DNA from: Stramonita haemastoma
Taxonomy: Eukaryota > Mollusca > Gastropoda > Neogastropoda > Muricidae
Assembly: GCA_030674155.1 (NCBI GenBank)
Contig: CM060320.1
Location: forward strand, 38,033,237 to 38,097,236
Direction: 5' to 3'
DNA length: 64,000 nucleotides
The notes beneath the pieces are model-generated. The model was not told the origin of the DNA and did not search any database. It saw nothing but the letters and a program-made list of their open reading frames with translations. The translations under genes and the position numbers were made by a program. Below, in pieces: positions 1 through 63,442 of this stretch; the first letter of the stretch is position 1; the number at the start of each line of letters is the position of its first letter.

Positions 1-2604
1 TAGTGTGTAAAGTTCTGTTACACTTACAGTGTTAATGTTAGACTCGGTAAATTAGAGACTCGGGTCAGGTGTACTTCTGAACAATTAAAAGCACCTGGCT
101 GTTTCAAAAAAAAAAAAAAAAGAGACCCCCCACCCCCCCAACACTGATTGAATTTATGACTCATGTTCTCGTGTGCCATGATTCTGCCACCTTTGATTTT
201 GAAGAATTCTACTATTATTTTTCCCAACACATCTGACACTAGTGTACAGAGTAAGTGAACAAGAGAGAGAAGAAGAAGCATTCTACTGAATTGTGAAAAA
301 ATATTTTCTTGCTTGTGTTGGCTTTGTCTGTGTCTGTGAATTAGGCTAATACAGTAAATTGATAGTAATACTTAGTAACTAGTACTAGTAGTTAGGTGCA
401 CAGAAGAGCTACCTTGATTATTGGATTTGTTTGTTTTTGCTATAATTTTGATAGGCTGCGGTTTATTCTTGTGGCATAAAAAGTTTGTACCATAAACCTG
501 TTGGTCATTTATTATAGTACTTATACATAGTCACAGTGATACAGAATAGTTCAGTTCCAAGGAAGTTTTTCCCATGATACTCCACATGGAGAACTTTCTG
601 ATCCAATTAAAACCTTCCTGAACAGCTTATGAGGAACCCCCCCCCCCCCCTTTCTTTTCTTTCCAAAGATGAATGCTTGTTTGTGACTGATATTCCACAA
701 TGGATTGAGTTTAACCCCCCTTGATAGTTGAATTGAAACTTTAAAGCACAAAATAATCCAGGCACAACTTCAACAGACTTGGTAGAAGTAAATAGGTTAA
801 GTAGAACCATAAGGGCTGATGATCGAGAGTAAACAGTACCACAATGGCTGGTAACAGAAAGAGGAAAAAACCCCATAAAAAACCCCAGGCAAGATTGACT
901 TTTTTCTCTGGGGAAATTTTCTCTCAGCGGAGGAAAAGCTTTTTTTTTTCTCAGGGAGCAGAGGCAGCAGATTTTTAAACCAGGAAAAGAGCAAAGTAAC
1001 CCCCCCCCCCCCCCCCCTTCCCTTCTATCCTGCCGCTTTTTTTTAGAACTTTTCTTTTCCAAAAGAAAGAAAGAACAAAAGGGTTTGGAGCTGTACGTGC
1101 TAGCCACTGATTGAGTGATTGCCCTATATCCTTGACAGAGATGTACATTTCCTGGTGCAGTCTTTGTGTTTCAAGTTTTCAAGTAAAACAAAAGGCACAA
1201 GGAAAAGTCTTTACTGAGCAAAAATGAACAAGAGGAGGATTGGGTAAAGGGACCAAGATTCATCATGGGTTGCTGAGTGAGGTAGAATTGAAAGCAAAAC
1301 AATTAACATTCGCAAGTGTTGTTCTGTGTACAGAGGGGGAACACTTTCAAAATGTAGACAGTATTGCCTAACACAAGTAACACAAATAACCTTATTAGAA
1401 GTGAAATGCAAAGAAAAGGCATTGTAGTGGGCAGGGTCATTTTCACACCATTTATTGACTGATTTTAGGGTGGGTTCAGCCTACTGTGTTTGTTTGCCAG
1501 GCTTGTAAAGAATGTGATAGTGTGGACTTGTTGTAAAAGAAGTGTTAAGTTAATTATAGTATGGCTTTTTTCAGTTTCTTATTCAGTTATCATTCCTGTT
1601 TTCATTCTTTTTGTAATCACACAAGAGTTACTTTTTTTTCTGTGACTGTAGGGACAGAAATGAAAGTTGGAACCTGATAGTCAATTTAAAAAAGACTAAT
1701 ATTTTTGTGATTTAGAAATAATTGATACAAATTATACAAAACCACAACATACTTTAAACATGTTTTTTTTTCTTTTTCAATCACCCTCATTGAATTAGAA
1801 ATAATTTCTGATATAGCAGTGATCGTTAAATATATATAGTTACCTGAATCATAAGTCAATTGTATTCACAGTGATCCTTAAATTCTTTTATAAAAGATTA
1901 AAGCTTACATGTACTGTAAACTACCCCACTCTTCCCCCCCCCCTCCTCTTTCCAGTCCCCCTTTTCTCACCACATACCTCACAGGGTCAGCATATATTTC
2001 TTTTTAACCTCTACTAATCTTTGTGTTAGTCTGTTATTGTTAGGTTGTAGGCCTTTCATTCAATAAATGTCCTATGCAAGAAGCTTGTATATTTTTTTTA
2101 TAAAGATTTTTTTTTTTTAATACACACATCATGACACATGACCATCAAGCATCATGTCATAAGAGAAAAACTGGGTGATGATGTTTCTTATTATTTATTT
2201 CTTTTTTAAAAAAAAAATATTAAAAAAAAAAAAAAAAAAATGTCATAGGAGAAAAACTGGGTGATGTATTTCTCATATATATTCATGTCTTTCAACATTT
2301 TTCTCGACAGTTTATTATTTTAATATTTACACCTTTTTTTTTTTTTTTTTTCTTACTATCATTAGTACCAAAATAATATGAAAACTGAACCCCCCTTCCC
2401 CACTAAAAAACTGTCTCTCTTGTATGTGGGGGTGCAGGCATGCATAATAAATTGTGAATAAAATACTTATTTTATTATCTTTGGTTTTTTGTATCTAGAA
2501 GTTGTTTGTCATGTGCAAAGAGTGTGTGTCCATCAAGACTGCGAGCTTGCACAGGCGAGTGAGTGGGTCACTGTGGTTGCATAATTATATGTATACTGTT
2601 TTGA

Positions 2605-2608
<4 letters not shown>

Positions 2609-2644
<36 letters not shown>

Positions 2645-2658
2645 TGTGTGTGTGTGTG
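2609..2658. repeat. TG microsatellite
   Basis: About 50 bp of TG repeats with one GG interruption, in the first intron. Confidence 0.95.
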
Positions 2659-3241
2659 CATGCTCGTGCATGTGTTGCAGACACTTTTATTTGTTAAATC
2701 CAGTTCTCAGCTGTTGACATGTGTTGTCTTTAACTCCTAGAATTGCATGTTTACAGAACTTAAAGTGTAAATTTTCAATAGATCTTTAAGTTGCATCAGT
2801 TGTCCTAGGGAAGAGGGGGGAAAAGGGTAACCCCAAGCCAAGTCATGCCTATTGCTTGCTACACCACTAAAGGCTACTTTAGTTTAGTCAGTACCGAGAA
2901 CCGTGCAGATGACAAAACATGTAGACCTGTTATTTAAAGTTGTCAGGCCAACAGGAGGTTCTATCCCTTTTTTGTTTACAGAAAAACTAAAAGTTCCTTG
3001 TGAGTTTTAAAATAAAAGTCAGTAACAAAGTGCTAGCTCTAATTCATAAAATTGTAAAGCTGAAATCTAAAACTAGTAAAAGCAAAATGTTCCCCTTTTG
3101 TTGTGTATTGTGTACAGTCTTCTGACTCTTGGGTTTTTCAGACTGCGAGAATTGTAAAGCTGAAGTCTAAAACATATTCCAATTTTGTTGAACATTATCA
3201 CATTGAATAATTTCCTTATTGAATTATCTTTCACTTTGGTC

Positions 3242-3275
<34 letters not shown>

Positions 3276-3561
3276 AGAAAAAAAAACTAGAATGTTGAAG
3301 ATTATGCAACAGCAGGATTCACCAGATAAATTAGTTTAATTTTTGTAAATTATGGTGGAGAATCACATGGAATTTCTCAAAAATAGATGTTGACTACCTG
3401 TTTGCTAATACTCGAAGTGAACAGTTTCAGGATTAATATATTGCAAGATATGATGTTTGGAATTTCTTTTATTGATATGTTGCATGACACTCTGGATAGT
3501 CTGGATCAATACTAAGATTATTTTTGTGTGTTTGGCATTTGATAAAGTTCATGAGTGAACT

Positions 3562-3581
3562 CTGTGTGTGTGTGTGTGTGT

Positions 3582-3624
<43 letters not shown>
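3562..3624. repeat. TG microsatellite
   Basis: About 60 bp of TG repeats with one GG interruption. Confidence 0.95.
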
Positions 3625-3625
<1 letters not shown>

Positions 3626-3746
3626 GCTGCACTGAACAAATGGTAAAATGAATGTAATCTTGAAAACTTAACAATCACTATGAAGTATGAAACTGAAAGT
3701 GTAACCAGGCCACCCTCTCACTCTGGGTTCTTTTAGAAAACAAGGA

Positions 3747-4104
<358 letters not shown>

Positions 4105-4384
4105 AGTCAAAAAAGGGAAAACATATTATCTAGCTACATGATGTAATGACATATTTCAAACAACCCTAGTGTTCTAAGTACCACTTTGAGTTGCATGAAA
4201 AAGAAGTTACCCCCCCCCCTCCCTCCAAAAAAAAGGGGGGGGGGGCAGGGGTAGGTTTGGGTTATCTTATCCTCTCTCCATTGTCACATTTTAAATAATT
4301 GTAATAATAATATGGATTTACATTGAACTTTGCATTTTGAAAACTGTGTATTTTATTCCAGCTGGTCACAAAACACAGTTTTAG

Positions 4385-4388
<4 letters not shown>

Positions 4389-4454
<66 letters not shown>

Positions 4455-4462
4455 GTGTGTGT

Positions 4463-4512
<50 letters not shown>
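4389..4512. repeat. GA then GT compound microsatellite
   Basis: About 65 bp of GA repeats followed directly by about 60 bp of GT repeats, 250 bp upstream of the first visible exon. Confidence 0.95.
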
Positions 4513-4513
<1 letters not shown>

Positions 4514-4761
4514 TGAGCCTGTGGGTGATGCTCAGGTAATTCACTAATTGTATCATGTGTAAATTATAAATATGTTCCTTTTAAAAAATTTTTTTTTTAT
4601 AACTATCTGACCTCAGGATCTGTAGAATTATATGTTTCTGAAATAGTAAAACTATATTAATTATTGTGCTAACAAGTAGCTTGCTACTACTATATAATTA
4701 TTTATATATATATCTATTTGATCTAACTTTAAACAAATAATATTAATTATATTCCTACCAG

Positions 4762-54591
<49,830 letters not shown>

Positions 54592-55743
54592 GGTTTTTTC
54601 TCTCCCTGCCCACCTTCCTTCTTTCCTGTAAGGGGGGGGGGGGGTCGTCCTGGTTTGGAGAGGGAAGACGTTTTGTCACAGTGCGTGTTTTTTTGGATTT
54701 TGTGCCTGTTTTTTGTGGGTTTTTTTTTCAAGTTTTTATTTCTCTGCAGTAAACTGTCAGAGAAAGGGGGGAGGGGAAGGTTTGGGAATGATAAAAGGAA
54801 GTTAGGGATGGTATCATAATGTGTGTTTTCAATCTGGTGATGAGTTACCAAATCCTAAAAGGGACTGTCTCAAGGTATTGGGGATATTCACTGTTCCAAA
54901 ACTCTTTCTTTCTTTCTTTTTTGGAATTCGTAAAGCAGGACGGACAACACTTTTCAACTTGTTTTACAGATTGGGAGGTAAGATTGTGTCTGTGTGGTTT
55001 GGGTAAGGGAATTCTCAACAATATTGCTACTTTGCCCATTCAAGGCAAATCTCTCAGTCTTGACGTGATCGAATTGGAGAAATACTGTCAGTAGTGCTTG
55101 ACTTGTACAGACTGTATTGTCACTCATCACATACCCTCTGCTCTTTCTGCGAGTTCCTCAAAACAACAGAATACCTACTACTGCCTTATGTCCTGTTTTG
55201 ACCGTGGCGATCGTGAAATCTGAAATCATTGCAAAACGTGCATATACCTTTCACCTCTGTGCAGCGATTTTGTGCCTCCATAAGACAAACTTGCCTGAGA
55301 GTGCATCAAGAGATATGCATGTCCATTTGTGTGACACTGGTGGTGGTCCATGAGTGTTGGTGAAATACACTGAACTGCTATCAGCACAGATACTTTTATG
55401 TGACTATTGCGTGGCGTGAGTTATACACAGAAGATAGATGGTAAATGTGAACTTATCATAACATGACAGAACCTACACAGACATGGTGTATTATGAGTGG
55501 TGTGAAAATATATATGCAGTGATTTTACAAGGTGTGTAATTGTTCAAATGAATCGGTGTGTGTGTGTGTGTTTGTGTGAAGAGGGATTGTGACCACTGGC
55601 CATTGTGCATGGTATGGTAGTTGATAGAAATAGCTGTTTGTATGTGGTGGCCTTCTTGCCGTGATGAAAATGGCAAGTTGGATACAAATGTGTGCAATGC
55701 TTGATCACCCTCTGATTCATAAGCAAGGTAGGTTGGGGTTTTT

Positions 55744-55850
55744 TTTCTTTCACGACTCGGCTAGAGCTCAGAGGTTTCCCTGTGGTAAAATTTTTGCGTA
55801 TGCAATCATTTTTGTCCACATTTAAGTAGCTGTATTCGTACTTCAGGTGC
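55744..55850 (-). repeat. Short dispersed repeat, family C
   Basis: Minus-strand copy: GGCTAGAGCTCAGAGGTTTC, TTTTTGCGTATGCAATC and AAGTAGCTGTATTCGTAC. Confidence 0.75.
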
Positions 55851-57805
55851 TCTTTTTGTTTTTTTTTTAATATTGATTTTCTGACCTCTTAATCAAAGTA
55901 TGAAAAGAAGAAATTGCATAGGATTCTGGCCATTTCTGATCTAGTTTTTTGTTCAAGCAGTACACTTTTGCACTGTTTGTGCACTTGCTTTATGTGACTG
56001 CATTGCATTTGAACTCAGAAGTCTTGAATCAAATGCAGTGTTACTAGGTATTTTTTTTACTCGTTTTTTGCTGCAGATATTTTTTTTTCATGAACTGACA
56101 AAAAGTTGGTAGCAGACAGGAAGGGAGGGTGGGTATGTCAACTGAGGAAAAGTGTTTGGTGCATGGATGCTTGTTGTCATGTTTGTGTGTGTTTGGGTGT
56201 ATTTAAAATCATGGCATATTCTTTTTGCTTATTAGATGATGATTAGTGATCTGTGAATACATTTAATCACGGTTGTTGAATCCACTGGAGGTGTGTGTGA
56301 GACAGCTTGCATATGTCAATATATCTGTTTCTCTGTTTGTTTATTATATATTTGGTCAAATAACTCTTGGGTTTTGTTTTTTTTAAGTAGCAGAGTTGTG
56401 TTCCAGGTAACAGTATATGTTGATGTGATCTCTTCAGTGATAGAAAAAAAAAACTGTTGAAAAAAGTCCTTTTGCCCCCCCTCTTGGTACATGTGTTTTA
56501 TTATGTTGTTAAGCCAACCTGACCTGTGCAGATAGATTTCTGTGCAGCAAAGTTAAAAATTCCCCCCTCTGTCCTTCATTTTTCTTTTTTTTTTCTTTTT
56601 CTCTTCTTCTTGTTCATGGCTGTGGCTATATAGTCCACCCAGTTTTGAAGACGACATCTGCCGTCTCTCTCAGCTCTGGCAAGTGATCCCCTCACCTTAC
56701 TGTGCTCATCTTCAGGCCAGAGTTGACGTCTAAATGAGCTACACATAATGATTTGCTTTGGCAGGCCACACCTTCAGCCAGACTTGAAGTTAGATATGTC
56801 ATGAGCAGAACAATTCTGGAGGAAGTGTTGCACCTTGTGGAGTTTGCCGTACTTGCTGTTCAGCAGTAATATTCGTTGGGGTGTGATGTCTGTCTATGCA
56901 CATGTGTGTGGAGTCGGTAATGGGAAGTTTCTACAATCAGCACTGTCACTTTGTTTTTTAAAGTCCTGAATGGTGCTCCATTTTTTCTTTTTAGTGCAGT
57001 CACATTTCTTCCTTACACTTTCTTTTCTTTTTCTTTTTTCTTTTTTTTTTGTGCTTGGAAAGACAGTGACAGAATGACTTTCTGTTGGAATGATGTCTTG
57101 AAAAGGTGTGCCATAGAAAAGTTGATGCTTCTGTTTTGGATGAAGATCTGTCACACAAATTGTTTCCACTTTTTTTTTGTGGTTTTTGTTCTTGCCTGAA
57201 GTCCATGCCATTTTCATTCCCCTATCCTTTTTCCACTGTCACGGGAATTGATGTTCAGAAATTCAAATCGAAAAGAGAGAAACATCAAAGGCTTCAGCTT
57301 CATGTTGTAACTTGTTTGTATCCAAAAATAAGCAGATACTGAGCTGCACATCTAGATAATATTTTGGGAAGAGAGACGGATCAACAACCTAGTTATATAA
57401 GTATAGTACAGCTAGATACATGGTAGCAAATACATAAACCATTCAAACTAACAAGCCGTTGATTTTATACCGACTTCCTGACTAGAGGGGAGAATGTGTG
57501 TTCTGCTAGTGACTTTGCTTACCCTTCTGTTCGTGGGCAAGCACAAGAGTTTGCTGTGATTAGAATGACTCTCTTCCATGTCTTCAAAAGACGCCATACT
57601 ACTCTTTTGTCTTTTTCTGATCAATGAATAGCACAATGAGCTAAGAAGCTACATGGGGAAAGTGACATTTTGGGGTTTGAATATCCCTGTGTGGACATAT
57701 CGCTAGTAGCAGGTGTCAAGGTATTGTGTGCAGCCTGTTTTATCAGTGTTTTTAATAATGTCTGAAACACTTACCAGTTGCTTATGATCTGAGCGCTTGT
57801 GAAGA

Positions 57806-57811
57806 AATAAA
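57806..57811 (+). terminator. Candidate poly(A) signal
   Basis: AATAAA followed within 20-45 bases by a GT-rich stretch (GGAGTGTGTGTGTGCTGAGT), a good cleavage context. Confidence 0.45.
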
Positions 57812-58354
57812 ACAAAGGAAGACAGGTGGAGTGTGTGTGTGCTGAGTGTTGTAGAAGCGTTTTATTCACAAAGATGCTGCGTTGCAGCAAGAGTGGACCT
57901 GGGATGTGTGTGGAGCATTTGGATGTGTGTATTACTTTGAATGAGGCTTATTGTGTCAAGTGCGTATTTGTATATTCATGACCAAAGCTTACGATAAGCG
58001 ATATACTTTATAGTATTGATAAACTTGCCCAGATTGTGATCAGTGCGTAATGTGGAAACTCTGGATGGAAAAAAATTAAAGGAGTCTTGTGGAGAATAAC
58101 GCAAAATAAAAGAAGAGAGAGCATATGAGAGTGATGTTATGTGTGTGGTAAGTGAAAGTGTGAAGATGGCAAATGCACACACAACAGTCTCTGTGTATGT
58201 GGTTTTAGCACATTGTCAGTCAAGCAAGAGTTGATTTCAATGCATGTCTTTGTTGTGCACATGTGTGTGTATGGGTGGAGGGAGAGTACTTTTATGGAGA
58301 GTGTCATGAATTTGTGGACTGTGTCACACTTCTGCCCTTGGTATCAATACATGA

Positions 58355-58360
58355 AATAAA
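58355..58360 (+). terminator. Candidate poly(A) signal
   Basis: AATAAA followed by TGTTCTGTTGTGTGGTTG about 25 bases on, the usual spacing for a downstream GU element. Confidence 0.5.
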
Positions 58361-60846
58361 TTCTGATTGTTTGAAAAGGAAATGTTCTGTTGTGTGGTTG
58401 AACTTTTCATTGAGAACAAGAAAATGAATATTCATGATAAGAGTCTAGTAAGCAGTTCACAGCTGTCAGTTTTCCCTACTGTCAGTTCCTCTAAGTGGCT
58501 AATTATTGTATCCCATCCCAGCCCAGATGGGGCCAGCTGGTGCTAATTATAGCAGGAACTGACCACACTTGGACTAGGTAAAAGGAAAGGGTGTGCTAAA
58601 TTTAGCACTCTGGACTGAGTGATGTTGGATTTGTGCACTGTGAGTTATTTGAGCACATCATTTAGTGGGTTTTGGGGGGGAGGAGGGGGGGGGGGGGGAT
58701 TTTTTCCAGCTCAGGAAAAAGGAAGATTGGAGAGGAACATGGGTGTTTGTTATGGTCCCCTACTTCAAGACTCAAACGTGATAAGCGAACAGTCTGTAGT
58801 ACAGGCTTATCAACATCACCTCATTGGAAGACACACTGAGGCAAAAAAAAAACCCTTGTGCCATTCACTTATTGGACAATTTTGCTCATATCTGTTTTGT
58901 AGTAGTTATGTAACACTGAACTCAAAAATAGGCTGCCATTCTCCATTATTTGAGGTTGGCCCTTGTGGGATTCTTTTCCTTTAAAAAAAAAAATCAAAGA
59001 CATCAGATGATTTAAGGTTAAGTGAAGTAGCAAATTTTGGTGTACCAAAGTAAGTTGTAAGTTTTTATGCTGTTGTTGCATATTGCTGAGGTATTGACAC
59101 TATCTGGAACTGAAGAGTTGGAAGATTTGTAACATCATTCATGTTTTATATGGTCTAACAATCAGGAAAGAAAATTTTGTTCTCAGTGTGGACAATAGTC
59201 AGAACTGAACAATCTACAGATTCCAACTGTTTCCAGACTACAATCACAAAATAAACTCGAATCTCGGTGTGGAGGATAGTCAGTAATACACTCTTAAACT
59301 ATGCAACAAAAAAAACAAACTTGCGCTTTAATAAGAATTTCTGTTTGTTGCCATCATCATTCCCCCTCCTCTTCATTTTCTACATCTCATCAATTCTGAT
59401 GTCACAATTGTGTAGGAACAGGGTTTAGCTTGTTTTACTTTGGTTGTGTGTGTGTGAGTGTGAGTGTGCACGCGTGCGCACCTCAGTTTGTGTTTGAGAT
59501 ATTACATCACAGTTCATTTGGTAGTGCAGGAGCATTCAAGTTAGTTTTTTGTGTGTGACTTCCATCTTGAGCAGAATAAATGTCAACATTCTCAGACAAG
59601 GTTTTTTTTTGTTTTTTTTGTTTTTTTTTCATACTGATCTAGTCTTATGTTATTCCATTTCAAAACAAGCACCGACTCCTTTTAGTTGGATGTCACAATG
59701 TTCTGTTTTTTGTAACAACTTTGTGTGCAGATGAATGTAAAAGTTAGGGGGTTTTTTGGGTTTTTTTTAACTTCTTCTTATGATTATTGTTTTTAAGAAT
59801 ATTTTTGAACAAGGGCATGTATTTGTGGATTAGACAGCGAAATTTGAGAGTGATTGACATGGTGGTTGCCAGAAAGATGGATTGACTGCGTGTGATGTTT
59901 CATGGATTGGGGGGGAGGGGGGGGGGGGGGATCGTCTGTGGTCCTGAATAGCCCAAAAGACATGGGAATGGTTTCAGAATCACTGTCACTAGTCTTAATC
60001 TTGTGTTTTTTCCTTCTGTACACTTTTGTTTGTAGCATAGAATTTGTCATGGCTTTGCTCATTTATGTAGCAAACAAACATGTTTTTTTGTTTTGGGATT
60101 TTTTTTGGTAAATAATCCAGTGTTTTCATTGATTCCCTATTGGATAAAGTGACAGTCAGTCATACATTGCGTTGAATATTGGCATTATCATAATGTTATT
60201 TTCACAGACTTTAAAAGTCGTTTTATGTTCAAGGAACTTCATCCAGATTAAAGACAGTTGTGGGTGCACACTCTTGTATCATCACAGCTTGATCCTCTTA
60301 TTTTGCTTCTAGTTTTGTACAAAAGCAGACATTTTTATTGGTTGGGTTTCAGGTGTATGCTTTTTTGATTGATTTATTTATCATTTTAGAAATTTGCAAG
60401 ATACGTGTAAAAATATCATAGGATAGCTTTGTGCCGAAAATGTTGAAATGACCGAACATTGTCAGTATTAACTTAAAATGGTTGACAGTGTTGGTTACAG
60501 AATTCCAATGCTGGAAGTTGTAACGAAACAACAAAAAGGGACAAGAAAATAATGTGTTACGCATATAATTATGAATTGGCTTTGCAGATTTTTTTTTTTT
60601 TTTTTAAAGTGAAATTGTAATAAGGTTGTATGATGATTGTTGATTTGTTCTGTGGTGTTTTATTTCAGTTCAGATGGTTGAAATGTTTTGTATAGTTTGT
60701 TTAACAATGTAATACTAATTTCTTGATTTTTGGTTTTGCACTGTATCTGGTTTTTTGTCATTAAAATTTTGTTCAATGTAGACTGTATTTTCAGTAGGAG
60801 TTCTGTTAAAATCAGTCTTTTCTTTATAAAACTTCTTCCAAGCTAT

Positions 60847-60850
<4 letters not shown>

Positions 60851-60926
<76 letters not shown>
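60851..60926. repeat. TA microsatellite
   Basis: About 76 bp of uninterrupted TA. Confidence 0.97.
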
Positions 60927-60927
<1 letters not shown>

Positions 60928-61333
60928 TCTCCAGTATTTGCAATGCAAGTGATTGCCAGAGAGTGAGTGATCCTTACAATCAAAACACTTTGTGATGAGA
61001 TTTGCTATGCTTTTTCTTTCACCTTGCAACACCCTTCATTTTGTCAGTAGCATATCTTTCGCAAACTGGTCTGCCTCGGTTGATGGTTTACAGTTTTGTG
61101 GTTGATTTTTGTTGTGTGGTTTTTGTTTTTTTTTATCAGCAGAACTGTGTGGAAGAGAACAATGGTTGGAGAATTATTTTACAATCGGTTTCTGTTGTTC
61201 TGTCTAGTTTGTACTCTATCACGATGAATTGTGTGTGTATGTGTGTAAACAGATGTTGCCCTCAGTCACTCCCCCCCCCTGCTCTGCCCTTAGTGTAATG
61301 ACAATTGTACGAGCATGCATGTTATTGTTAGTT

Positions 61334-61339
61334 AATAAA
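61334..61339 (+). terminator. Candidate poly(A) signal
   Basis: AATAAA followed by GCGTTTGTGTGATTGCTGTT. A second AATAAA is 92 bp on. Confidence 0.4.
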
Positions 61340-61425
61340 TGCGTTTGTGTGATTGCTGTTTGGATTTGGTGGACAAACTGTAGGTTGCTTTCATCTTTGA
61401 CATTTTTGTTTTGTGTTGAGAGATA

Positions 61426-61431
61426 AATAAA
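61426..61431 (+). terminator. Candidate distal poly(A) signal
   Basis: AATAAA followed by TTGCGTGTTTTTGTTAAG about 25 bases on. It is the last good signal before repeats resume. Confidence 0.45.
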
Positions 61432-61884
61432 ATCAGTGCTTTCATAACAAGGACTACTTGCGTGTTTTTGTTAAGTGCTTCTCTATGTGGATCTAAAAAA
61501 AATCTGTACAGGTTTTTCCCTTTCCAGTTCATGTTTCTGACCTTTTTTTTAAAAAAAATTTCTTCCTTTTTTTCCTTGTCACGTTATCTTTATTTATTCA
61601 TCTGATGTTGTCGTGAATTTTTTTTTACACAAGGCTATGATAATCGGGTTACGTAAGACTGCTTTGAAGGATGTGTTGTCTCTGTTGAGTGCTGTGAACT
61701 GGAGTAGTCTGCGTCCCCTTGCCTTGCTGCAATTATCTGCATGGCAGTAGTGGGTGGGGTGGCATGCATAGTGCTTGGTCTTCTCATGTGCTTGTAACTC
61801 TTCAAGAAGTCTGCCTGCTGTTTCCCACTTGCATAAATATTCTGATTACAGAGCAGCTCTTAAAATAAAAAAGTTCATAGGAAA

Positions 61885-62075
61885 AAAACTAATACAGGAA
61901 AAGGAGAATGGACTGGAAAGGCAGATAACATGCGGGAGGAAGAGAAGATAGAAAGGAAAGGAAACAAAAAACATAGAAAATATTCGAAAAGGGGAAGTTC
62001 CTTGCACAGAATTTCCATGTGGGGATGTTGTTTAAACTGAAAGAAACCCTGGCATCTCCAAAGGGGAGGAGGGGG
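61885..62075 (+). repeat. Dispersed repeat, family D
   Basis: GGAGAATGGACTGGAAAGGC, purine-rich middle, GGGAAGTTCCTTGCACAGAA, GTGGGGATGTTGTTTAAACT and CCTGGCATCTCCAAAGGGG parallel 51820-52022. Confidence 0.65.
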
Positions 62076-62625
62076 GAATTAAGTAAAATCATTTGATGAT
62101 TTCGATTTTTTTTGAAAGAAGAAAAAACAAATCTTCGCCGGGTGGCAAGATAATCGGCACCTCATGGAAAAATGTAACACTTCGCACAAATCAGAAAAAG
62201 AAATCTTGCATAAGGAAAAGGCAAACAGTGACAGTAGGACCTTAAATTAATGTGGAGAAATAGCCAGAGAAGAGTACATGAAAAAGGAGTAGAGAAGGTA
62301 TGACTTTAACGAAAGAACACACTAACATCTCTACATCCATAGGTCTATGTGTTCACAGTACTGAAGAGGGAAGTGTCAGTTTAGGCAGAACCACCTTGTT
62401 AACCGACAATCTGCGGTACGTCCATCTCTAAGCTTCTTCAGTCATGGGTATTAGCATACTGTCAGATCAAGGCCTACATTCAAATTAAAATGTTTGTCAC
62501 AATTTAAGATGCTATGTGGGGATTGTCTTCATCCACAGCAAGCTCCTAGCATAACAATCTGTATTCGATTCTCCATTTACAGAGAAAAAAAATCTGTGTA
62601 TTTTCCCCTTCGGCTAGTCCTCAAA

Positions 62626-62750
62626 GGGGGACAGGATAGCCTGGTGGCCAGAGTGTTGTGCTTGTGATCTGCTGACCCGGGTTTGAATCTCAAAGAGGAT
62701 TTTTCCTCTGGAGTTAAGATCAATGCCGAAAAAAAATCTTGTGAAGTGGG
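62626..62750 (+). repeat. 5' half of family A SINE
   Basis: GGACAGGATAGCCTGGTGGC head, GACCCGGGTTTGAATCTC B-box-like, then TCTGGAGTTAAGATCAATGC. It ends abruptly before the TTCGGATGAGAC core. Confidence 0.8.
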
Positions 62751-63049
62751 AGCATGGTTGTTTGTCCCTGTGGCACGGTAACTGAAAACAGACATACACG
62801 CAAACTACTCCTCCAGTGTGTGCTTGCAGTGATTTCCAGGTGGGATGAGCGAGACAAGAGCACAAGTTCTGGGTGGCCCCCACAGGTTGCTTAATTTAAT
62901 TAAGCTGGGGAACGCTCAACAACAACGAAGTGCCAAACACTTGAAAATAACAAGATTATGTGTCATCAGTATGGTTGTAGGCGTACCCATTTGACTGGTT
63001 GAATAGTAAGTTTAGTTCTCCCTGTGGATGTGTACAGTATGCTCTTTCC

Positions 63050-63189
63050 AGGGGGAGTCAGTGGTCTAGAGGTTACGCGCCTGTCTAGAAAGCGAAAAGT
63101 CCAGGTCGAAGTGTGCTGTGGTTCGAATCCCGTTTGGGCCCAAAACGTTCCCCCATCCATTAGGACCATGAGTGGTGGCCTGGGTGCTA

Positions 63190-63220
<31 letters not shown>

Positions 63221-63442
63221 CGTATGGTATACATCATTATTTAGCGTACGTAGAAGAACCCACGGCAAGAGAGTTGTCCCTGGCAAAATTCTGTAGAAAA
63301 CAAGCCACACTCTGATAGGGAAACAAATATATCTGCACACTGGAAAAGAAAAAAATATGGGTGGCGCTGTTCTTGTGGCGACGCGCTCTCCCCGGGGAGG
63401 GCAGTCCGATTTCACGCAGAGAAATCTGCCGTGACATAAGTG
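63050..63442 (+). repeat. tRNA-headed SINE, family B, full copy
   Basis: GTCAGTGGTCTAGAGGTTAC (A-box-like), GTGGTTCGAATCCCG (B-box), core TCTTTCGGATGAGACGATAA, AGAAGAACCCACGGCAAGAG, and end CTCTCCCCGGGGAGGGCAGT then GTGACATAAGTGGTGTAAAA. The best preserved family B copy. Confidence 0.9.

Larger units (their letters stand above)
54592..61450 (+). other. HECTD1: Likely HECTD1 3' UTR and downstream flank
   Basis: AT- and T-rich sequence after the stop. It has no supported gene and only one short family C repeat (55744-55850), a TA microsatellite and G-runs. Several AATAAA signals suggest alternative 3' ends between about 57.8 and 61.45 kb. The extent is inferred from signals and repeat poverty, not from transcripts. 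Confidence 0.5.

Noticed and set aside
607..1107. 166-codon minus-strand frame
   Set aside because: Crosses G/C homopolymers, no domain, no splice context; chance frame in an intron.
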